DNA of 5,639 nt, taken from contig JAAZFO010000146.1 in NCBI GenBank assembly GCA_012511695.1, positions 1 through 5,639 of the forward strand. The letters run 5' to 3'. The notes beneath the pieces were generated by a model. The model had not been told where the DNA came from, did not search any database, and saw nothing but the letters and a program-made list of their open reading frames with translations. Position numbers and translations under genes: made by a program. This document shows, piece by piece, positions 1 through 4,847 of this stretch. The stretch is from Erysipelotrichia bacterium (GTDB taxonomy: Bacteria > Bacillota_I > Bacilli_A > RFN20 > CAG-826). Each line of letters begins with the position of its first letter. The first letter of the stretch is position 1.

Positions 1-25
1 CTTTTATAACCGTATTTTGTTCCAT
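1..25 (-). CDS. Start of a downstream gene, probably ABC-2 type permease (partial)
   Basis: The stop codon of the ABC ATPase overlaps a new ATG in the arrangement TAATG, so a second gene starts at position 25 and runs off the left edge. Only eight codons are visible, reading MEQNTVIK. A one-base stop/start overlap is typical of translationally coupled subunits. In TetR-controlled exporters of this kind the ATPase is commonly followed by a multi-pass membrane subunit. The identity is inferred from context only; no membrane segment is visible yet. Confidence 0.6.
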
Positions 26-963
26 TATTTGAGCCCTCCAAATTCCTTGCCATCTCTATAAAACTTTAAGAAATAATCTTGAAGCGTTTCTTTTTTATTA
101 GTGAACTCACTTAATTCATAACTAGAAAGATAGTCAACTACTTGATCGATATCATCATCGTGCGTCGAAATGAGAACTTCTAATGTGTTTGGATTAACTT
201 CTAATACGTTAAAAAAAGAAATATCCTCATATTCTTGTATTAATTTTCGGTACTCTTCAATTTCGGCAAACTTGAGTTCATAAGATTTGTGTTTAGCATG
301 TCTTAAGTCATTAGCGACAAATGTATCCATGATTTTACCTTCTTTAATAATGCTGATTCGGTCACAAGTTTGATCAACTTCATTAAAGAGGTGGCTGGAC
401 AAAAGAATAGTTTTTCCTCTTCTTTTTTCTTCTTTGACTAACGCGATAAAGACATCTTGCATGATTGGGTCTAGTCCGGAAGTCGGTTCATCAAGAATCA
501 ACACTTCAGGATCAGACATAAAGGCAGTAACAATCGCGAGCTTGCGTTTGGTCCCTAGTGACATCTGTTTCGTGTTCGCTTTTAAAAGCCGGTGGTCAAG
601 TTCAAATAAATCACACAATTTCTTAAGTCTTTTTTGATCGCTCTTGCCCACGAGATCTTGCATCATCTTAATGACTTCATGACCAGTTAACCCAGCAGGA
701 AATGCGAGTTCACCAGGAATATAGCCGACATGTTTTAAAATAGAGGCATAATTTTTAAATGTTTCTTTGCCAAAAATTAGAGTTTCACCACGGCCGGGAT
801 TTGAAAAACCCATAAGGTGGCGAATAGTCGTTGTTTTTCCAGCTCCATTAGGGCCCAAAAATCCAAAAGTCTCACCTTTTTTTATTTGAAAAGAGATATT
901 GAAAACACCTCTTCCGAAACCATAGTCTTTTGTTAAATTTTTAACTTCAATAATTGTTTCCAA
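25..963 (-). CDS. ABC transporter ATP-binding protein (ABC-2 exporter type)
   Basis: This is the cytoplasmic ATPase of a probable drug, peptide or lipid exporter, 312 residues from the chosen start. Walker A GPNGAGKTT is at 37-45, Walker B LILDEP at 155-160, the D-loop SGLD at 162-165 and the switch His in SSH at 191. The signature motif is degenerate (SLGTKRK, 135-141, instead of LSGGQ), and the Q-loop region reads GYIPGE with no Gln; both are seen in a branch of DrrA/NatA-like ATPases. About 100 C-terminal residues form an accessory domain. The start chosen is TTG at 961-963 because an AAGGAGGG ribosome binding site (970-977) lies seven bases upstream of it. An ATG at 990 in the same frame would place that site inside the gene and overlap the operator repeat. 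The stop is TAA, overlapped by the next gene. The divergent TetR gene is the likely regulator. The exported substrate cannot be read from the sequence. Confidence 0.92.
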   Translation of the reverse strand: METIIEVKNLTKDYGFGRGVFNISFQIKKGETFGFLGPNGAGKTTTIRHLMGFSNPGRGETLIFGKETFKNYASILKHVGYIPGELAFPAGLTGHEVIKMMQDLVGKSDQKRLKKLCDLFELDHRLLKANTKQMSLGTKRKLAIVTAFMSDPEVLILDEPTSGLDPIMQDVFIALVKEEKRRGKTILLSSHLFNEVDQTCDRISIIKEGKIMDTFVANDLRHAKHKSYELKFAEIEEYRKLIQEYEDISFFNVLEVNPNTLEVLISTHDDDIDQVVDYLSSYELSEFTNKKETLQDYFLKFYRDGKEFGGLK

Positions 964-969
964 ATAAAT

Positions 970-977
970 GCCCTCCT
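970..977 (-). promoter_or_regulatory. Shine-Dalgarno site that fixes the TTG start of the ABC ATPase
   Basis: The minus strand reads AAGGAGGG, a near-perfect match to the 16S rRNA tail, about seven bases before TTG at 963-961. No other start codon in this frame has such a site. This supports the shorter protein over the one beginning at ATG 990. Confidence 0.8.
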
Positions 978-986
978 TCACATAAA

Positions 987-1022
987 ACAACTCTATAGTC
1001 CATAAATAGACTGTAGTGTTGT
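987..1022. promoter_or_regulatory. Long inverted repeat, probable TetR operator
   Basis: Two 14-base arms (987-1000 and 1009-1022) surround an 8-base centre. The left arm reads ACAACTCTATAGTC and the right arm is its reverse complement at 12 of 14 positions. It lies between the divergent ABC ATPase and TetR genes, 24 bases upstream of the ATPase TTG start. Its right end overlaps the -35 region proposed for tetR. TetR dimers bind such palindromes, so autoregulation plus repression of the exporter is the natural inference. The span is longer than a minimal 15-20 bp operator and could hold two dimers. Confidence 0.7.
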
Positions 1023-1047
1023 ATTTGTAACATGCTTATTGTAAAAT
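1019..1047 (+). promoter_or_regulatory. Putative promoter of the tetR-type gene
   Basis: TTGTAT (1019-1024) and TAAAAT (1042-1047) are separated by 17 bases. The -10 matches consensus at five of six positions and the -35 only at three. The -35 overlaps the right arm of the inverted repeat, so a bound repressor would block it. A divergent minus-strand promoter for the exporter must lie in the same area, for example TTTACA (1040-1045) with TACAAC (1018-1023), but that match is weak. Confidence 0.45.
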
Positions 1048-1122
1048 AAAGTGCCCGACAAAATCAATAATCAAATAAGTTTATTGGTCCAATTTTGTTC
1101 AATGAAAGGAAAAAGCTCAATA

Positions 1123-1716
1123 ATGGACAAAACACCGAAAAGGTATAGAAATTATATAAAAACAGAACACGCCATCAAGGAATCGCTGGTCGCTTTATGC
1201 AATGAAAAAAAATCTATTAATAAAGTTACTGTGCGGGAATTATGTGAAAGAGCAAATATTTCTAAAAGCACTTTTTATCTCCATTACGCGGATATCGAAA
1301 ACATTTTTGAAACTGTCGGTGATAAATTTCTAATTACCTTTAAGGATATGTTTGATGAGCTTATTAAAAGTAAACCAGAAGATTTTATGGTTTATATTAA
1401 TCAAGTCTTTGATTTTATTAATGAATCAAGCGAGCTCATTAAAATAGGTTTAACCCTAAATAAACCACAAAATTACTTTATTGATGGCCTTAAAAACCAA
1501 TTAGAAAGAGCAGTACAAAATTCGCCATATTTAGCAGATACCAACATGGATAAAACGCAACTGCTAGTGGAAGTGAAAATTATCAGTTCAGGCATCATTG
1601 ATTTTATCATCGATCGACTGCGCGAGAAAAAACCTAAACGGCTAGATAGGTACGCGCCTATAATTAATAATTTTTTAAATACCTGGGTTGCTAGTCTTGA
1701 AAATCGCAATCAATAA
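1123..1716 (+). CDS. TetR/AcrR-family transcriptional regulator
   Basis: A 197-residue, one-domain-plus-ligand-domain regulator of typical TetR length. The N-terminal helix-turn-helix spans about residues 35-63 and contains TVRELCERANISKSTFYLHY, a textbook TetR recognition-helix pattern (STFY-HY). The remaining residues are helical and poorly conserved, as expected of the ligand-binding and dimerisation part. The start is taken as ATG 1123, preceded by GAAAGGA at 1104-1110. An in-frame ATG at 1102 and GTG at 1051 would lengthen the protein but lack good ribosome binding sites. The stop is TAA. The gene is divergent from the ABC ATPase and shares the inverted repeat at 987-1022, so it probably represses both itself and the exporter. 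The ligand is unknown. Confidence 0.9.
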   Translation: MDKTPKRYRNYIKTEHAIKESLVALCNEKKSINKVTVRELCERANISKSTFYLHYADIENIFETVGDKFLITFKDMFDELIKSKPEDFMVYINQVFDFINESSELIKIGLTLNKPQNYFIDGLKNQLERAVQNSPYLADTNMDKTQLLVEVKIISSGIIDFIIDRLREKKPKRLDRYAPIINNFLNTWVASLENRNQ

Positions 1717-1811
1717 TCTGATAAATTTATATTGTTGAAAGTTTTTTAAGATCAAACTAAAAACACAAATTCGTATGCGTTGTTATCGTCTCATCAACCT
1801 AAAAGAAAAAT

Positions 1812-1837
1812 CCCCAAGAAATTTATTTTTCTTGGGG
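1812..1837. terminator. Bidirectional hairpin terminator between tetR and tRNA-Leu
   Basis: Perfect 10-bp stem CCCCAAGAAA / TTTCTTGGGG with a 6-base TTTATT loop. On the minus strand it is followed by ATTTTTCTTTT, a good U-tract that would end the tRNA-Leu transcript. On the plus strand it is followed by TTTATTA, a weaker tail that would end tetR. The two genes converge on it. Confidence 0.85.
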
Positions 1838-1883
1838 TTTATTACTCTTCATTACCTAATTTACATGGCAATTGAACTCGCTT

Positions 1884-1970
1884 TGGTGCCCGAGGCCGGA
1901 ATCGAACCGGCACGGTATCGCTACCGCTGGATTTTGAGTCCAGTGCGTCTACCAATTTCACCACTCGGGC
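1884..1970 (-). tRNA. tRNA-Leu (anticodon CAA)
   Basis: An 87-base class II tRNA including encoded CCA. The acceptor stem is GCCCGAG / CTCGGGC with discriminator A. The anticodon arm CTGGA-CTCAAAA-TCCAG gives anticodon CAA (1934-1936), which reads UUG. There is a long variable arm (CGGTAGCGATACCG) and a T arm with TTCGATT. A TATAAT box lies ten bases upstream and the 1812-1837 hairpin lies downstream, so it can be a single-gene transcript. degV ends only 54 bases upstream on the same strand with no terminator between them, so read-through is also possible. Confidence 0.97.
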
Positions 1971-1979
1971 AACGAGTTA

Positions 1980-2008
1980 ATTATAACTAGTGGTGAAACA
2001 AATTTAAA
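1980..2008 (-). promoter_or_regulatory. Putative promoter of tRNA-Leu
   Basis: The minus strand has a perfect -10 TATAAT (1980-1985) and TTTAAA (2003-2008) as a -35 with 17-base spacing. The start would fall near 1973, a few bases before the mature tRNA end at 1970. Confidence 0.6.
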
Positions 2009-2024
2009 TGAAAAAATGTGATAA

Positions 2025-2906
2025 TTAATCGCGATTTTCACCGACATAGAAAATAGCGATTGAATCTGGGCCAATATGGGCACCTGTAATTAAATCATAA
2101 TAATAGATTTTGATATTTTTAATTCCTTTTTCAATTAAATAATTTTTAAGAGAAATGGCTTCTTCTTCGACATCACAATGGGAAATATACACTATTTGAT
2201 CGTCAGGATTTTTAATTTTTTCCACTACAGTATCTGCTAATCTGCGTATCGCTGTTTTACGGCCAAAAACTTTACCGGAAACCTCGATCGTTGATTTAAC
2301 ACTGCCTTTGAGCAAAAACCTGATATTAATCATGTTAATAAACTTAGCGACCAAGGCGGAAACTCGGCCTTTTTTAATTAAATATTTAATATCGCCAACC
2401 GTGAATTCACTGCGCACTTTAAATTTAAACTCTTCCGCTTCTTTAATAATAGCTTCAAAGTCCCAACCTTTCTTAACGAGTTCAGCAGCGCGTATCGCTT
2501 GTAGACCTTCGCCAAAACCCGCTGTAGCGGAATCAACGACATAAACCACTTCTTTTCCTTGTTCTTCGTTGATGATATCGCGAGCAAGACAAGCTGAATT
2601 ATAAGTACCGGAAATACCTTTTGCTAAAGTAAAGCAGATGATTTGATGACCAGCGGCAATATCTTCCTTAAAAGCTTCGATAAAATCATTAGGGTTAACT
2701 TGGCTAGTATAGATGTTGCTATTATCACGCATTTTTTGGTAGAACTCTCTGGAGAATTGATCGGGATCAATATCATCGTCATAACAACGATAAGCGACTT
2801 CGTCAATCGTCAATTGCATACTCACGACTTTTATTTCTTTGTTAATTTTTTTTAAAACACTGGGAAACAAATTGCTTCCAGCATCAGTATATATTTTAAT
2901 AGACAT
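2025..2906 (-). CDS. DegV family protein (FakB-like fatty-acid-binding protein)
   Basis: A 293-residue soluble protein, the usual length for the DegV/FakB family. Members bind one fatty acid and present it to the kinase FakA, which makes acyl-phosphate from exogenous fatty acids for membrane lipid synthesis. Visible landmarks are the N-terminal TDAGSN (7-12, family TDSxxD/N), TSQVNP (67-72), the acyl-carboxylate loop SGTYNSA (99-105), DSATAGFGEG (125-134), KKGRVS (178-183) and the C-terminal GAHIGPDSIAIFYVG (275-289), whose His 277 belongs to the conserved ligand site. ATG 2906 is supported by AGGAGG at 2913-2918 with six-base spacing. The stop is TAA. No fakA gene is nearby, which is normal. 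It is monocistronic or reads into tRNA-Leu. Family assignment is firm; the preferred fatty acid is not visible. Confidence 0.93.
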   Translation of the reverse strand: MSIKIYTDAGSNLFPSVLKKINKEIKVVSMQLTIDEVAYRCYDDDIDPDQFSREFYQKMRDNSNIYTSQVNPNDFIEAFKEDIAAGHQIICFTLAKGISGTYNSACLARDIINEEQGKEVVYVVDSATAGFGEGLQAIRAAELVKKGWDFEAIIKEAEEFKFKVRSEFTVGDIKYLIKKGRVSALVAKFINMINIRFLLKGSVKSTIEVSGKVFGRKTAIRRLADTVVEKIKNPDDQIVYISHCDVEEEAISLKNYLIEKGIKNIKIYYYDLITGAHIGPDSIAIFYVGENRD

Positions 2907-2928
2907 AACGAACCTCCTATTCGATAGT

Positions 2929-2957
2929 ACTATAAAAAGAAAACCATTTTAAGTAAA
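2929..2957 (-). promoter_or_regulatory. Promoter of the degV gene
   Basis: On the minus strand TTTACT (2952-2957) and TATAGT (2929-2934) are exactly 17 bases apart, matching consensus at four and five positions. The start would fall just before the AGGAGG site, giving a very short leader. Confidence 0.65.
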
Positions 2958-3007
2958 TCTACTGATTTAATAAATTTCTCTACTAAATAGAAATCAATTA
3001 GTAGATT
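2956..3007. repeat. Interrupted inverted repeat upstream of degV
   Basis: AATCTACT-GATTT (2956-2968) is complementary to AAATC-AATT-AGTAGATT (2991-3007), giving 8 bp plus 5 bp separated by a 4-base bulge, with a 22-base loop. The distal arm touches the -35 of the degV promoter, so it could be an operator, but the AT-rich sequence makes chance pairing fairly likely. Confidence 0.45.
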
Positions 3008-3019
3008 ATTCATAATCTA
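3002..3019. repeat. Perfect 8-bp palindrome TAGATTAT-TC-ATAATCTA
   Basis: The two arms (3002-3009 and 3012-3019) are perfectly complementary around a two-base centre. It shares bases with the right arm of the 2956-3007 repeat, so the two cannot form as hairpins together. It resembles a protein-binding dyad more than a terminator, since no U-tract follows. Confidence 0.45.
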
Positions 3020-3060
3020 ATTACCACAGTCTCTTAATTTTAAAACTAAAGAAAGTGCCC

Positions 3061-3110
3061 CTAATAATAGTCCTTACAACTGTTTATAGCAAATAATGAC
3101 CTATTATTAG
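3061..3110. repeat. Perfect 10-bp inverted repeat with 30-base spacer
   Basis: CTAATAATAG (3061-3070) and CTATTATTAG (3101-3110) are exact reverse complements. They lie in the gene-free stretch between degV and tRNA-Arg, directly next to another hairpin-forming segment (3110-3131, stem GTAAAGAAA / TTTTTTTAC with one G-U pair). No open reading frame or clear promoter goes with it. The rest of the stretch 2958-3146 shows nothing else recognisable. Confidence 0.5.
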
Positions 3111-3146
3111 TAAAGAAAAGTCTTTTTTTACAGTCTTGTTCTAAGC

Positions 3147-3168
3147 AAAAAGACCAAATGGTCTTTTT
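3147..3168. terminator. Hairpin terminator downstream of tRNA-Arg
   Basis: Nine-base stem AAAAAGACC / GGTCTTTTT with a 4-base loop, seven bases after the encoded CCA end of tRNA-Arg on the minus strand. The A/T flanks give a U-tract in either direction. Confidence 0.8.
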
Positions 3169-3174
3169 TTAAGT

Positions 3175-3251
3175 TGGCGCGCTTGATGCGAGTCGAACGC
3201 ATGACCTCAACCTTCGGAGGGTTGCACTCTATCCATCTGAGCTACAAGCGC
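3175..3251 (-). tRNA. tRNA-Arg (anticodon CCG)
   Basis: A 77-base tRNA with encoded CCA. The acceptor stem is GCGCTTG / CAAGCGC, discriminator G. The anticodon arm CAACC-CTCCGAA-GGTTG gives anticodon CCG, reading CGG. The T arm is ATGCG-TTCGACT-CGCAT. It has its own promoter inside the 3' end of the upstream dehydrogenase gene and its own terminator at 3147-3168. Strongly reduced mycoplasmas usually lack this isoacceptor, so its presence suggests a less reduced genome. Confidence 0.97.
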
Positions 3252-3261
3252 AAGTATGTTT

Positions 3262-3290
3262 ACTATAATACTATTCTTTTGGCCAGACAA
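3262..3290 (-). promoter_or_regulatory. Putative promoter of tRNA-Arg, overlapping the end of the SDR gene
   Basis: On the minus strand TTGTCT (3285-3290) and TATAGT (3262-3267) are separated by 17 bases. The -35 falls within the last codons of the dehydrogenase gene and the -10 just after its TAG stop. The start would be near 3255, a few bases before the tRNA. Confidence 0.6.
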
Positions 3291-3930
3291 ATGTTGAATT
3301 TAAATTGTATTCACCATTGTCAATTAAGACATCGATACCAGTCGCGGATTTATTGGTAAGCAAAAGGAAAACGACCCACTCAACGACTTCTGTTACAGTC
3401 GCCCATTTTTTTAAAGGGGTGGCGTCCATAATTTGCTGCCAATACCGTGGATTATCTATGACGGGTGCATTAGAAGCCGTCAATACTCCGCCTAACGAAA
3501 TTGAATTACAAATGGCACCGAGTGGCGCTAATCTGACGGCGCAGTTTTTCATATACCCGATGAGTCCAGCTTTAGAAGCGACATATTCAGGAAATTCAAA
3601 ACCGCTGTGTGCAGATGCTGAGGCATTGAATAAGACCGCTTTAATCGCCGGCTGAAAAGCATATTTTTCAGTCACATTAATCGAACCCACTAAATTATTA
3701 GCGATATCGTGATCATTTTGTTTACCGGCATTATTAAAAATTAGTTCCACATCTTCTAATGGTGGCAATTGACGTTTTTTTGAAATATCGATGGTGTGGT
3801 GCGTATAAAGTGGGTGCGCAATTGAAGCGGGTAGCAAATCAAAACCGATGACCTCGTGACCAAGTGTTAAAAATTTTTCTGCGACCGCGTGGCCGATGCC
3901 ACTGGCGCTACCAGTAATTAACATTTTCAT
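3271..3930 (-). CDS. Short-chain dehydrogenase/reductase (SDR family)
   Basis: A 219-residue classical SDR, slightly shorter than the usual 240-260. The N-terminal Rossmann motif TGSASGIG is at 6-13. Asp 31 at the end of the second strand favours NAD(H) over NADP(H). NNAG is at 66-69, and the catalytic pair is Tyr 116 and Lys 120 in YVASK, with a Ser-rich stretch (104-109) before it supplying the catalytic Ser. The substrate is unknown. The ATG at 3930 lies two bases after the TAA of the VUT transporter gene, with AAGGA at 3942-3946 inside that gene's end; a second ATG two codons on is possible. The spacing implies a shared transcript. The stop is TAG, the only non-TAA stop seen. It resembles short Firmicutes SDRs often labelled 3-oxoacyl-ACP reductase or hydroxysteroid dehydrogenase, but those names would be guesses. 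Confidence 0.92.
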   Translation of the reverse strand: MKMLITGSASGIGHAVAEKFLTLGHEVIGFDLLPASIAHPLYTHHTIDISKKRQLPPLEDVELIFNNAGKQNDHDIANNLVGSINVTEKYAFQPAIKAVLFNASASAHSGFEFPEYVASKAGLIGYMKNCAVRLAPLGAICNSISLGGVLTASNAPVIDNPRYWQQIMDATPLKKWATVTEVVEWVVFLLLTNKSATGIDVLIDNGEYNLNSTFVWPKE

Positions 3931-3932
3931 TA

Positions 3933-4697
3933 TTAGTTATCCTTATTTATATACTTTAAATATTGTTCACCAACACCAGTTTTATCCCATTTTTTAACGA
4001 CGGCAAATCCGAATGGTGAAAACAATATTTCCATGACTAACTCTACCAAAGCGCCGAGCAGTGAGCAAGTAAGACATTGGACAAAAGTCCAAGAAAAACC
4101 GTCCATAAATATCGGAGCAAATACCATAAAAGTTAAAATTGAGAAAATTAAGTTATCAAAAAATTGACCGACAAAAGTAGAGACATAACTTCTCGTAAAA
4201 AACGCCATTTTGCTATCAGGTTTTTTCTTAAATAGGTGCCCAATTCCATAATTCAAATAATTGTTGATAAAAGCAGAACTTATAAAAGCGATCGCGCTAC
4301 TTAATAAAATAAACCAAGTGCCACCGAGAATGGCATTAAAAGCTTGATAATCCCGGTGAGGGGTGGGGATAAGACTAACTAAATAAAAAATTAAACAAAC
4401 TAATAAATTAACTAATAATGCAAAAATCGATATCTTGTTGGCGGCTTTTGGGCCGAAATGTTTGGTGACCATATCCATCGCTAAAAACGCAAACCAAGAA
4501 ATAAAAAAACCACCATCGAGAGCTAAATAGGGGGTTTGGACGATCGTCTTGTTGGCCAAGATGTTCATGGTGACAACAGCGACCACAAAGAGCGACACTA
4601 CCGAAGCGGGGATAGAGCGGAATAATAAACTAGTCGCTTGATATTGATGAGCGGTCCACTCTTTAAAAGAGCGACGCTTTAAAGGTTTTGATTTCAT
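3933..4697 (-). CDS. VUT/YhhQ-family membrane transporter (possible queuosine precursor transporter)
   Basis: A 254-residue integral membrane protein with about six hydrophobic segments (roughly 29-48, 57-77, 88-110, 123-145, 172-197, 202-226) after a basic cytoplasmic N-terminus. The conserved block MDMVTKHFGPKAANK (74-88) and YVSTFVGQFFDNLIF (171-185) mark the VUT family (PF02592), to which E. coli YhhQ, a preQ0/preQ1 importer, belongs. Many VUT proteins carry an acidic residue where this one has TKHFG, so it lies in a divergent Firmicutes branch and the substrate may differ. ATG 4697 is preceded by AAGGAG (4703-4708). The stop is TAA. It is the first gene of a probable operon with the SDR, under a TATAAT promoter and a compact structured leader. 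Confidence 0.88.
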   Translation of the reverse strand: MKSKPLKRRSFKEWTAHQYQATSLLFRSIPASVVSLFVVAVVTMNILANKTIVQTPYLALDGGFFISWFAFLAMDMVTKHFGPKAANKISIFALLVNLLVCLIFYLVSLIPTPHRDYQAFNAILGGTWFILLSSAIAFISSAFINNYLNYGIGHLFKKKPDSKMAFFTRSYVSTFVGQFFDNLIFSILTFMVFAPIFMDGFSWTFVQCLTCSLLGALVELVMEILFSPFGFAVVKKWDKTGVGEQYLKYINKDN

Positions 4698-4763
4698 TTT
4701 TTCTCCTTAGTTTTGGTTTGTTAAGCGAAGGATTTAGAGGGCGAACTTCGCTAGGCCAAGCCT
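4698..4763 (-). promoter_or_regulatory. Structured 5' leader of the VUT gene, candidate riboswitch-like element
   Basis: The roughly 66-base leader can form a hairpin AGGC-TTG-GCCT (4763-4753), then a 7-bp stem AGCGAAG / CTTCGCT (4752-4746 with 4730-4724). An A-rich tail follows and ends in the ribosome binding site AAGGAG. Loop bases CTCT (4739-4736) can pair with GGAG of that site, making an H-type pseudoknot like preQ1-I aptamers. Alternatively TCCTT (4732-4728) pairs with AAGGA (4708-4704), which excludes the 7-bp stem. No exact match to a known preQ1 consensus could be made; the class and ligand are inference. Confidence 0.4.
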
Positions 4764-4770
4764 GACTTTC

Positions 4771-4798
4771 ATTATAAATGATGTCGAACAATAAACAA
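4771..4798 (-). promoter_or_regulatory. Promoter of the VUT-SDR operon
   Basis: A perfect TATAAT (4771-4776, minus strand) with TTGTTT (4793-4798) 16 bases upstream. The start would fall near 4764. It sits directly after the terminator of the upstream esterase gene. Confidence 0.65.
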
Positions 4799-4799
4799 G

Positions 4800-4836
4800 A
4801 AAAAGGACTCGATTACTCAAATCCTTATTCCTTTTT
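4800..4836 (-). terminator. Probable terminator of the esterase gene
   Basis: AAAAAGGA (4800-4807) pairs with TCCTTTTT (4829-4836), 8 bp around a 21-base loop. An alternative AAGGA / TCCTT pairing (4803-4807 with 4822-4826) is possible. Read on the minus strand it ends in TCCTTTTTCTT. It lies 12 bases past the TAA of the esterase gene and before the next promoter. Confidence 0.6.
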
Positions 4837-4847
4837 TTAATAGTAGT

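Noticed and set aside
1051..1122. N-terminal extension of the TetR protein from GTG 1051
   Set aside because: No ribosome binding site there, and it would start only a few bases after the -10 of the proposed promoter. ATG 1123 fits the family length and has GAAAGGA upstream.
1775..1990. Plus-strand open frame of 71 codons
   Set aside because: It runs antisense through tRNA-Leu and the terminator; the GIEPARYRYRW-like peptide is a well-known artefact of tRNA antisense translation.
2308..2855. Several short frames on both strands within degV
   Set aside because: They overlap the well-supported DegV frame and show no motif or ribosome binding site.
3174..3359. Plus-strand open frame of 61 codons
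   Set aside because: It is the antisense of tRNA-Arg and of the end of the SDR gene, with no ribosome binding site.
3305..3655. Plus-strand open frame of 116 codons
   Set aside because: A shadow of the SDR gene, whose own frame carries all family motifs; no start signal or recognisable domain.
4724..4752. Rho-independent terminator made by AGCGAAG / CTTCGCT
   Set aside because: No U-tract follows on either strand; on the minus strand an A-rich tail and ribosome binding site follow, which fits translational control better.
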